DNA from: Actinomycetota bacterium | GTDB taxonomy: Bacteria > Actinomycetota > Actinomycetes > Nanopelagicales > Nanopelagicaceae | Direction: 5' to 3' | Length of the DNA: 31,526 bases | Assembly (NCBI GenBank): GCA_009699795.1 | Contig: WLNK01000003.1 | Span: 1 to 31,526, forward strand | In this document: piece by piece, positions 15,406 to 21,907 of the stretch | How positions within the stretch are numbered: the first letter of the stretch is position 1 | Layout: each line of letters begins with the position of its first letter | Program-made: the position numbers and the translations under genes | The notes under the pieces: generated by a model | Told to the model about the DNA's origin: nothing | The model's input: the letters and a program-made list of their open reading frames with translations, nothing else | Database searches by the model: none

Positions 15406-16203
15406 ATGTTCCTAGAGTTGCTCGTCTCGGTTTTCTTTATTTTTATCGGAATCGAGATTCGCACAACTCTCACACATTTAAAGCAGGTGGCACTTCCAGC
15501 AATATCTGCTCTCGGCGGAATGGTTTTTCCCGCGGCAATCTTTCTCGTTCTTTCACACGATAACCAAGCGTGGGCTGCAACCATGCCAACAGATATTGCC
15601 TTGGCCCTTGGCGTCGTTGCACTTCTCGGTAAAGGCTTTTCTCCGGCTGTTCGAATTTTTCTTTTGACTCTGGCCGTTGCCGATGATCTCTTCTCGTTGA
15701 TCATCCTTGGTATTTTTTATTCGGATCAACTCGATTTAACTCACGCAGCCGCAACTCTTGGTTCTGCGGCCTTCGGTATCGCATTGGCCTCACTTCCGAA
15801 ATTTCCAGCTCAACTTTTGATTAATTGGCTTGCCCCTGTCATTACATTCGGGGTGATTCCAATATACGTAATCGCCAAGTTAAGCGAAGGCATCTCTGTA
15901 TCTGCCCTGACTTCTCATACAACCTGGTCTTTTATCGTTGCGCGCATTTTTGGGAAAGTAATCGGCATTACCCTCTTCGCTTATGTGGCTAGTTCATTTC
16001 GCATTCCGCTCTCTATCGAGATAAAACACGTTGCGGGCATAGGTTGGTTAAGCGGAATAGGAATGACAGTTTCACTTGTGATTGCAGATGTTGCGCTGAC
16101 TACCGAGAGTTCCCTCGCCGAGGTTCGAGCCGGATTAATTGCTGGAGCGCTAATTTCTACTGCAATTAGCTTTCTTTGGTTTAAACGCTTTCCTGCTTCT
16201 TGA
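15406..16203 (+). CDS. nhaA: NhaA-family Na+/H+ antiporter, short form lacking the N-terminal region
   Basis: 265 residues, against roughly 390-440 in usual NhaA. The sequence begins in what is transmembrane helix 2 of E. coli NhaA (FFIFIGIEIR). It keeps ALGGMVFPA, MPTDIALALGVVALLG, the ion-binding aspartate pair Asp93-Asp94 (AVADDLFSL), a lysine in FGKVIG (Lys184) matching the E. coli Lys300 region, and GIGMTVSLVIA. Helix 1 and the dimer hairpin are absent. An in-frame TAG at 15394 and a leaderless-type promoter show that the short form is the intended product. Whether it transports is uncertain. Its end overlaps the convergent permease by 23 bp. Confidence 0.85.
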   Translation: MFLELLVSVFFIFIGIEIRTTLTHLKQVALPAISALGGMVFPAAIFLVLSHDNQAWAATMPTDIALALGVVALLGKGFSPAVRIFLLTLAVADDLFSLIILGIFYSDQLDLTHAAATLGSAAFGIALASLPKFPAQLLINWLAPVITFGVIPIYVIAKLSEGISVSALTSHTTWSFIVARIFGKVIGITLFAYVASSFRIPLSIEIKHVAGIGWLSGIGMTVSLVIADVALTTESSLAEVRAGLIAGALISTAISFLWFKRFPAS

Positions 16204-17611
16204 TATCAATTCGCGAAAGAACAAAATAACCAACTGAACCAATTACCAGGGCGAAAGCAACACCTAGATTCGCATACGCCCACGATCCCTGGCGACCACC
16301 TAGAACTTCAAGAAAGTAACCCTGCCAGCCAAGCCAGGGTGCAAAGCTATTGGTAACGAATCCCCAACCAACAACGGATGCCATAGCAATGAGTGCTAGT
16401 GATTTCATATTCCAAGCCCCATAAATGCCATCGACTTTGTAAAGACTTCGCTCATTAAAATCTTTCCTGCGCATAAGAACATCGGTTACAAATATCGCAG
16501 ACCAGGCCGCAATTGGAACACCAAGAGTTATCAAGAATCCTTGGAAGGGAATAAAGAAATTAGGGGCAAACCAAACGATGTAAATCGTGCCAGCCAACAT
16601 GATTGCCGAATCCAGTGATGCTGCTACATGCCTTTTCACGGGTAGCCCAATCGCAATAAGGGTTAGTCCCGAAGAATAAAGATCGAGAATTGCGCCACCT
16701 ACTAATCCAAGTATTGCTATCAATGCAAAGAGAGCTAGAAACCAAGTTGGAAGAATTGAAGTAAGCGCGCCTATCGGATCGAGGGCAATAGCCTCTGACA
16801 ACTTTGCATCACTTCCAGCCAATAGCGCACCATAGATAACAAGAATTACCGGAACAAGGGAGGCTCCAAATACTGTCCAACCGATAACGCTCCTGCTTGA
16901 TGAATTTCTAGGTAGATAACGCGAATAGTCGGCAGCTGAATTCACCCAGCCAAGTCCGATCCCCGTTACACCGAAAATAAATGCACCGATAAATGCCTGC
17001 ACATTTCCTGTAGGCAGGGCGCTTACGCGACTCCATTGTACTGAATCAACTGTAAGCAAAATATAGAGAACGGTTGCTATCACGGTGATCGAAGTTAAAT
17101 ACTTTTGCAACTTCATAATAATCGAATGACCTAGTACTCCCCCAGCAACCGTGAGAGCGAGTGCGAGAATGAATCCACAGATCATGGCTAAATTTTTATC
17201 AAGAGAACCAATGCGTTCAAAAATTGTTCCTGTTGCAAGAGTTGCCAGTGATACAAGAACTGTCTCCCAGCCAACAAAAATCGCATAAGAGAGCAAACCA
17301 GGGAGAATATTTCCCTTCACACCAAATGCCGCCCTCGAAAGAACCATCGTGGGTGCATTTGATTTCTTACCAGCCAGAGAACTAAAACCAACCAATAAGA
17401 AAGAAAGTGTGGTTCCTACCAAGGCTGCAATTGTTGCTTGCCAGAATGAGATACCAAATCCTAAGAAGAACGCTCCATAAGAAAGTGCAAGCAATGAAAC
17501 ATTAGCTCCACACCAGGGCCAGAAAAGGTGAGAAGGCTTACCGCGCCTCTCATTTTCAGAAATTACGTTGGTGCCATTTAACTCTAAATTTATCTGGAAC
17601 TTAATCTTCAG
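16181..17611 (-). CDS. NCS1-family nucleobase:cation symporter (purine-cytosine permease-like)
   Basis: About 476 residues with roughly 12 membrane segments. SYGAFFLGFGISFWQAT and LSRAAFGVKGN are typical of NCS1 carriers that import cytosine, uracil, allantoin or similar. From the first standard start codon (TTG 17494) the protein would have 437 residues and lose the conserved N-terminal ERRGKPSHLFWPWCGANVS, which is encoded in frame upstream. The open frame reaches a stop at 17630. Between them the best start is CTG 17611, with AGAGGA just before it; ATT at 17605, overlapping the upstream stop, is another option. Substrate is not determinable. The upstream small gene overlaps and is probably co-transcribed. 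Confidence 0.82.
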   Translation of the reverse strand: MKIKFQINLELNGTNVISENERRGKPSHLFWPWCGANVSLLALSYGAFFLGFGISFWQATIAALVGTTLSFLLVGFSSLAGKKSNAPTMVLSRAAFGVKGNILPGLLSYAIFVGWETVLVSLATLATGTIFERIGSLDKNLAMICGFILALALTVAGGVLGHSIIMKLQKYLTSITVIATVLYILLTVDSVQWSRVSALPTGNVQAFIGAFIFGVTGIGLGWVNSAADYSRYLPRNSSSRSVIGWTVFGASLVPVILVIYGALLAGSDAKLSEAIALDPIGALTSILPTWFLALFALIAILGLVGGAILDLYSSGLTLIAIGLPVKRHVAASLDSAIMLAGTIYIVWFAPNFFIPFQGFLITLGVPIAAWSAIFVTDVLMRRKDFNERSLYKVDGIYGAWNMKSLALIAMASVVGWGFVTNSFAPWLGWQGYFLEVLGGRQGSWAYANLGVAFALVIGSVGYFVLSRIDIKKQESV

Positions 17612-17849
17612 ATTTTCCTCTGCGATAAATCAGGAAACCAATTGTTCCAACTCCGGCGGCTAATCCTGCGACAACAAAAAGCGCTTCATCACCAATCAAA
17701 GATTCATCGCCTTCTTCGCCTTCTTCATGAGAATATAAAGTTGGTTTAGGTTTTTCACCGGGTTGATCATCATCGGCATAGGCAAATGTTGTAGCTAAGG
17801 AAATTGAGAGAGCGAAGCTGACACAGGCCATAGCTACGAGCTTTTTCAT
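17601..17849 (-). CDS. Small signal-peptide protein with acidic stretch and C-terminal membrane segment
   Basis: 82 residues from ATG 17849; an upstream start would add 25 residues that spoil the signal peptide. MKKLVAMACVSFALSISLA is a classic signal sequence, with probable cleavage after AYA (residue 25). A short, strongly acidic outer segment follows (DDDQPGEKPKP, HEEGEEGDES). A single membrane segment (about 56-75) ends in a cytoplasmic YRRGKSED. It would be a tiny type I membrane protein. There is no LPXTG-type sorting motif. I recognise no family. It ends ten bases after the likely start of the NCS1 permease gene, so it may be an accessory subunit or merely the first gene of the unit. 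A possible -10 TACCTT lies at 17882-17887. Confidence 0.65.
   Translation of the reverse strand: MKKLVAMACVSFALSISLATTFAYADDDQPGEKPKPTLYSHEEGEEGDESLIGDEALFVVAGLAAGVGTIGFLIYRRGKSED
17616..17621 (-). promoter_or_regulatory. Shine-Dalgarno for the likely CTG start of the NCS1 permease
   Basis: On the minus strand AGAGGA lies within the end of the small upstream gene, four bases before CTG 17611. It is the only ribosome site that would allow translation of the conserved N-terminus. Confidence 0.4.
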
Positions 17850-17968
17850 ACCTACCCCCATGCCATTGCTTTTGGTTGCTAAAGGTAGCAAGGAAAAGTG
17901 GAAATTAGATAACAGCACTCGCAAGATTTATGGGGCAGAATTGACCTTGACGGAGAGGTCACAGGAAT

Positions 17969-18289
17969 ATGTCTAAAGACGTAACTATCACCACACGAGA
18001 ATTAACTCCTTTTGAGCAATTGGTGTTGGGATTACTCTGCGAAGGAAAATCAAATGCAGCGATAGCTCGCGAAACATCTCACACTGAGAAAGTTATTGAG
18101 AACACTGTCAGCCGCTCAGCAAAGGCATTTAATATTTCTTCCGATGGCGATACAAATATCCGAGTACTTCTAGCTCTCGCATTTCGAACACATTATGGAG
18201 ATGCCGCATTCGATCGACTTGGAATCCCCTGCATACATGTTGGTATTGATGGCGAAGGAAAATCAGTCTGTAACAGAGACGTTCACTAA
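17969..18289 (+). CDS. Stand-alone LuxR/NarL-type HTH regulator
   Basis: 106 residues. LTPFEQLVLGLLCEGKSNAAIA and KVIENTVSRSAKAFNI (about 12-56) form the four-helix LuxR-type DNA-binding domain (usual pattern: LTxxExxVLxLLxxGxSNxxIA, then a recognition helix with TVxxH-like residues). No receiver or sensor domain is present, only a C-terminal extension (about 65-106) with Cys89 and Cys102 and several His/Asp. It may bind a metal or act as a redox switch, but that is speculation. GGAGAGG and AGGAA lie before the ATG, so this gene has a leader. It diverges from the small membrane-protein/NCS1 unit, an arrangement common for a local regulator. Confidence 0.8.
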   Translation: MSKDVTITTRELTPFEQLVLGLLCEGKSNAAIARETSHTEKVIENTVSRSAKAFNISSDGDTNIRVLLALAFRTHYGDAAFDRLGIPCIHVGIDGEGKSVCNRDVH

Positions 18290-18298
18290 TTGAAGCTG

Positions 18299-18338
18299 GT
18301 GCTAGCACTCACTCATCTTTACCTAGTGCCAGCACTCA
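18299..18338. promoter_or_regulatory. Pair of dyad-symmetric repeats between the HTH gene and the two-TM protein gene
   Basis: GTGCTAGCACTCA (18299-18311) and GTGCCAGCACTCA (18326-18338) are direct repeats 27 bp apart; each is itself a palindrome (the first perfect). Together they can also pair as an 11-bp stem with one mismatch and a 15-base loop. This could be a tandem operator or a weak terminator of the HTH gene; there is no good T-run. Confidence 0.5.
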
Positions 18339-18425
18339 ACCTTTTACCATTTCGCATTTAGTCCTCGCGCGATACTTCTTGTGTACCTAAAACTTAGGTG
18401 CTTTAAAGGGAGAGAAGCGAAAATT

Positions 18426-19004
18426 ATGAAGCGCAAAAATTTTGACAAGATTGTCACTGCAGTTGGATTTGGTCTTGCAGTATTTCTATTCGTAGCAGCA
18501 GGTTTACTTAACTGGGGCGCAGGATTTGCTAAAGATTCAGTTACGACTCAGCTCGAAAACCAAAACATTTCATTCCCAGCAGCCGAAGCAATGCCACCTG
18601 CAACAAAGGACTCACTTGCAAAATGGGCTGGAATGAAAGTTACAACCGGTGAGATGGCTCGTGATTATTCAGATAAGTACATCTGGGAACACATGAAAGC
18701 AGCATCAACAGGTGCAGTAGGTAAGCCTGCAACGTATTCTGAAGTTTCAGGAATGTATCTCGGTTTGGTAAAGGGTGGAAGCACTGATACTGCTCAGATT
18801 GCAAAACTTGGAGATCTACGCCAAACACTTTTCATGGGTAACACACTTCGTGGAATGCTTCTTGAGGCGTATGCATTCGGAACACTTGGAACTATCGCCG
18901 GCTACGCAACTATCGCTGCACTCATTGGCGGGCTTGTGATGCTTCTACTTTCAATTGCAGGGTTACTTCACATTCGTCGCACTCCAGATAGCGCGACGAT
19001 CTAA
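18426..19004 (+). CDS. Two-TM envelope protein of unknown function (family often mislabelled LigA)
   Basis: 192 residues from ATG 18426, preceded by AAGGGAGAG. One membrane segment lies at about 10-30 and another at about 155-183, with a ~120-residue extracytoplasmic region between and a short basic tail (HIRRTPDS). LLNWGAGFAKDSVTTQLENQ, ISFPAA, and GNTLRGMLLEAYAFGTLGTIA are conserved in an actinobacterial family that databases sometimes call aromatic ring-opening dioxygenase LigA; nothing here resembles a dioxygenase. Function is unknown. The long leader, the upstream dyad repeats and the strong terminator suggest a regulated and well expressed gene of its own. Confidence 0.82.
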   Translation: MKRKNFDKIVTAVGFGLAVFLFVAAGLLNWGAGFAKDSVTTQLENQNISFPAAEAMPPATKDSLAKWAGMKVTTGEMARDYSDKYIWEHMKAASTGAVGKPATYSEVSGMYLGLVKGGSTDTAQIAKLGDLRQTLFMGNTLRGMLLEAYAFGTLGTIAGYATIAALIGGLVMLLLSIAGLLHIRRTPDSATI

Positions 19005-19030
19005 CCCTCAACTCTCCGTGAGGGAGTAGG

Positions 19031-19062
19031 GAAAATCCCCTCGATTTATCGGGGGGATTTTC
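19031..19062 (+). terminator. Intrinsic terminator after the two-TM protein gene
   Basis: GAAAATCCCCTCGA-TTTA-TCGGGGGGATTTTC forms a 14-bp stem with one G-U pair and a four-base loop, and the stem ends in a T-run. A smaller hairpin, CCCTCA/TGAGGG, lies just before it at 19005-19024. Confidence 0.88.
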
Positions 19063-19203
19063 TAATTCACGCTCAGTCATGGATAACTTTTTAACGACTC
19101 GCCAAGAAGTTACTGAAGAGTTAAAAAGGTCGCCCTTTAATCTAGTAATCGCCTTCCCCGCAAATATGGCGCGCGCTTTGCGCACCTTTAGGGAAGGATC
19201 CTT
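19063..19203 (+). other. Intergenic leader region of uraA
   Basis: 141 bp without a credible gene. It holds a ribosome site (AAGGA, 19194-19198, five bases before the ATG) and several short inverted segments around 19125-19143 (TTAAA..AGG and CCTTTAA) and 19169-19183. I cannot identify a -10 with confidence nor a known riboswitch. Confidence 0.4.
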
Positions 19204-20493
19204 ATGTCACTGCTTTCATGGAAGCTTCATGGAAATGGCAAAACAATTACACCTGGCGCTGTTGTCTCCACAGATGAACGCCTAAGTTGGCCCCGCACAA
19301 TAGGCGTTGGCTTACAACATATTGCTGCGATGTTTGGAGCAACATTCCTTGTTCCAATTCTTACGGGATTTCCAGCAACCACAACACTTTTATTTTCAGG
19401 TATCGGAACACTTTTATTCTTAGTAATCACAGGAAATAAAGTTCCAAGCTACCTAGGTTCTTCATTTGCATTCCTTGGACCGATAGCTGCAGCAATGGGC
19501 GCCCAGAAGAATATGGGCGCAGCACTTGGCGGAATTGTCTTCACCGGTGTTGTACTTGCAATCATCGGTTTCATTGTTAAGAGTGCAGGCATCGGCTGGG
19601 TTAACTGGATGCTTCCACCAGTCGTAACAGGAACAATCGTGATGGTAATCGGCCTTAACCTTGCTGGCGCTGCGAAGAACAACTTCCAGGGAGTCATTGG
19701 TGGTCAAGTAGTTCAGCCACACGCTGCTCGTCTTGGCATCATCACTCTCGTTGCAATTGGTCTGATTACCGCTCTTTCAAAGGGCTTCCTTGGACGAATC
19801 AGCATTTTCCTTGGTCTAGTAGTCGGTTATGTAGTTGCTGCAATCATGGGAGATGTACACACTGAAGGCATAACTGCTGCGAAGTGGATTGCAGCTCCAA
19901 CATTTACATCCCCATCATTCTCAATGAGCACAATGATCCTCTTCCTTCCTGTGGTTCTTGTTCTGATTGCAGAAAACGTTGGGCACGTTAAAGCAGTTTC
20001 TGCGATGACCGGAAAAAACCTAGACGACCAAATGGGAAATGCACTTCTCGGTGACGGAATTGCAACAACTCTTGCTGGCCTTGGTGGCGGTTCTGGAACA
20101 ACCACATATGCTGAAAATATTGGCGTTATGGCAGCAACTCGCGTTTATTCCACCGCTGCTTATTGGATTGCCGGTATCGGTGCAATTGTTCTTGGCTTCT
20201 CACCTAAGTTCGGTGCGGTCCTAAGTGCAACTCCACTCGGAGTTCTAGGCGGCGTATCAACTGCGCTCTTTGGAATGATCGGTGTTCTTGGTGCGCGTAT
20301 TTGGATTGAAGGTCGTGCTGACTTCTCGAATCCAATTAACCTGCTTGTAGTGGCATCCTCGCTCATCATCGGTATCGCTGACTACTCATGGACCAAGGGC
20401 GACTACACCTTCACGGGAATAGTTAACGCAACTCTGGTTGCAGTTATTGGTTATCGCGCGCTTCATGCCATCGCAAAGAGTCGCGGTAATTAG
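19204..20493 (+). CDS. uraA: Uracil/xanthine permease, NCS2 family (UraA-like)
   Basis: 429 residues, about 12-14 membrane segments. GLQHIAAMFGATFLVPILTGF, the PSYLGSSFAFLGPI segment and LIAENVGHVKAVSAMTG are the NCS2 signature regions; the Glu in IAENVGHV matches the substrate-binding glutamate of UraA, and GDGIATTLAGLGGGSGTTTYAENIG is the second substrate-site motif. Uptake of uracil by proton symport is likely; xanthine is possible. It has its own leader, ribosome site and strong terminator. With the NCS1 permease about 1.6 kb away, the segment carries two independent nucleobase importers, which suggests nucleobase scavenging. Confidence 0.93.
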   Translation: MSLLSWKLHGNGKTITPGAVVSTDERLSWPRTIGVGLQHIAAMFGATFLVPILTGFPATTTLLFSGIGTLLFLVITGNKVPSYLGSSFAFLGPIAAAMGAQKNMGAALGGIVFTGVVLAIIGFIVKSAGIGWVNWMLPPVVTGTIVMVIGLNLAGAAKNNFQGVIGGQVVQPHAARLGIITLVAIGLITALSKGFLGRISIFLGLVVGYVVAAIMGDVHTEGITAAKWIAAPTFTSPSFSMSTMILFLPVVLVLIAENVGHVKAVSAMTGKNLDDQMGNALLGDGIATTLAGLGGGSGTTTYAENIGVMAATRVYSTAAYWIAGIGAIVLGFSPKFGAVLSATPLGVLGGVSTALFGMIGVLGARIWIEGRADFSNPINLLVVASSLIIGIADYSWTKGDYTFTGIVNATLVAVIGYRALHAIAKSRGN

Positions 20494-20510
20494 CACTAGC
20501 AATAATTAAT

Positions 20511-20548
20511 CTATAAAGGGCGGGAGGCAAACCTCTCGCCCTTTATAG
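20511..20548 (+). terminator. Intrinsic terminator of uraA, overlapping the next promoter
   Basis: CTATAAAGGGCGGGAGG-CAAA-CCTCTCGCCCTTTATAG: a 17-bp stem with one G-U pair and a four-base loop. The T-run is short (TTG). The last bases of the right arm are part of the -10 for the next gene. Confidence 0.88.
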
Positions 20549-20549
20549 T
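20544..20549 (+). promoter_or_regulatory. -10 element of the LysE-family gene inside the terminator arm
   Basis: TATAGT followed by six bases (TGCTCC) and ATG 20556. Five of its six bases lie in the 3' arm of the uraA terminator. Confidence 0.65.
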
Positions 20550-20555
20550 TGCTCC

Positions 20556-21209
20556 ATGGTCATCCCATCCCGCCTGATTGAATACATCATCGCCGCGATG
20601 ATTATTATTTTGGCACCAGGTCCGAGCGTTCTCTTTGTTATTGCAAGAGCCATAGCTTGGGGAAGACGAATCGCAGTCTTTACCGTTCTAGGAAATGTAA
20701 CTGGAGCCTTTGTACTTTCCTCACTAGTGGCCGTCGGCCTTGGTCCCATTCTCTCAAAATGGCATATTGCTTACGTCGCAGTTCAATGGCTTGGTGGTGC
20801 GTACTTAATTTATTTAGGCTTGGACGCAATCGCAAAAAGAAAAATTCATGCCGCGGATATGCGAAATCAAGGACCTATTGAACCAACAATCAGAAGATGC
20901 ATTCGTGATGGTTTTTGGGTAGGCGTTTTAAACCCTAAAGGGTTGGTTTTTTATGCAGCAGTTTTGCCGCAATTCGTGGATATCGATCGTGGGCAAGTTA
21001 CCTTGCAACTCTTATTTCTTGGCGCTCTCTTTTCAATCCTTGCTTTCATTTCAGATGGATCCTGGGGTTTGCTTGCAGGAACTGCTAGAGCTTGGCTATC
21101 GGGGGATGCGGCACGATTGGAGAAATTACGCGCAACGGGTGGAATAGTCATGATTACCTTGGGCGCGCTTGTGATTGCATTTGCGCTGCGTGATTTAATC
21201 GCGCCATGA
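20556..21209 (+). CDS. LysE/RhtB-family amino-acid exporter
   Basis: 217 residues with about six membrane segments. The N-terminal APGPSVLFVIARAIAWGRRIA is the LysE-family hallmark (APGP followed by a run of small residues), and GGAYLIYLGLDAI and FWVGVLNPKGLVFYAAVLPQF are the other conserved patches, including the NPK motif. Such carriers export lysine, homoserine, threonine or other small metabolites; the cargo is not predictable. The -10 and ATG geometry indicates a leaderless transcript. The stop overlaps the next ATG (ATGA), so the downstream nuclease-like protein is translationally coupled. Confidence 0.92.
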   Translation: MVIPSRLIEYIIAAMIIILAPGPSVLFVIARAIAWGRRIAVFTVLGNVTGAFVLSSLVAVGLGPILSKWHIAYVAVQWLGGAYLIYLGLDAIAKRKIHAADMRNQGPIEPTIRRCIRDGFWVGVLNPKGLVFYAAVLPQFVDIDRGQVTLQLLFLGALFSILAFISDGSWGLLAGTARAWLSGDAARLEKLRATGGIVMITLGALVIAFALRDLIAP

Positions 21210-21901
21210 GCAAGCAAGTAAAACGTCCCGACAAACCTGCAAGAAATACAATTGCACCCTCTGATTTAACTTTTGGGCTATCTACTTGCAAGCGATGTCT
21301 ATGGATTAAATATTGGTTTAAAATTACGATGCCTGGCCAGTTTCCACTTGTTAAGCCACTTTCAACTGCGCAAGAAGAACATTTTCGCCGCGCATCGATG
21401 CCGGATTTAGATCCATCACTTGCTCCAGGTGTGGTTAAGCAATGGGGACAATGGGTAAAGAGCCAGCCGATTGTTATCGATGGCAAAGAGACCGGTTTCC
21501 AAATTCTTGGAATCTACGATCTGTTAGCGCATTACGACGACGGAAGCGTTGGAATAATCGATTGCAAAGTTTCGGATTCAGATCGCGACAACGCACAGTT
21601 TTATTCTCCCCAACTTGAGGCTTATGCCTATGCCCTTGAAAATCCGGATAAAGGTAAGCCCTTCCCCGTCTCTTCAATGGGGCTATTGGTATGGAAATTG
21701 GCTGGAATTACACCTACCGCCGATGGTGCCCATGGTTTTGGAGTTACTCAGCACTATCTGCCAGTTGAGCGAGATGCAAAAACCTTTAACGAATTAATAG
21801 CTAATCTCATAGATGTTATTTATGGAGATTTTCCCGATGCTGGCCCTGATTGCCAAACTTGTAATTATCTCGATCAACGATTAACGCTAGGTGATATCTA
21901 G
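21206..21901 (+). CDS. Stand-alone PD-(D/E)XK (RecB-like) nuclease-family protein with four cysteines
   Basis: 231 residues. The core matches the RecB-type PD-(D/E)XK fold: Asp105 in LGIYDLL, the DXK motif Asp119-Cys-Lys121 after a beta hairpin (GSVGIIDCKVSD), and QLEAY (Gln136, Tyr140), the QxxxY motif of RecB/Cas4 relatives. An N-terminal CKRC pair (Cys28, Cys31) and a C-terminal CQTC pair (Cys216, Cys219) bracket the domain, as iron-sulfur ligands do in Cas4 and AddB, although those have a one-plus-three arrangement. No helicase or Cas gene is nearby. It is coupled to the LysE-family gene by an ATGA overlap. The biological role is unknown. Confidence 0.75.
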   Translation: MSKQVKRPDKPARNTIAPSDLTFGLSTCKRCLWIKYWFKITMPGQFPLVKPLSTAQEEHFRRASMPDLDPSLAPGVVKQWGQWVKSQPIVIDGKETGFQILGIYDLLAHYDDGSVGIIDCKVSDSDRDNAQFYSPQLEAYAYALENPDKGKPFPVSSMGLLVWKLAGITPTADGAHGFGVTQHYLPVERDAKTFNELIANLIDVIYGDFPDAGPDCQTCNYLDQRLTLGDI

Positions 21902-21907
21902 AAAGTT

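Noticed and set aside
15406..16203. nhaA as a decaying pseudogene
   Set aside because: The frame is intact, catalytic residues are kept and a well-placed promoter precedes the ATG; no remnant of the missing N-terminus lies upstream.
18299..18338. CIRCE (HrcA) element
   Set aside because: CIRCE is TTAGCACTC-N9-GAGTGCTAA; here the spacer is wrong and no heat-shock gene follows.
18426..19004. Aromatic ring-opening dioxygenase LigA
   Set aside because: This is a database label carried by the family; the protein is a two-TM membrane protein with no dioxygenase motifs.
21206..21901. A cas4 gene
   Set aside because: No repeat array or other cas genes are visible and the cysteine arrangement is two plus two, not one plus three.
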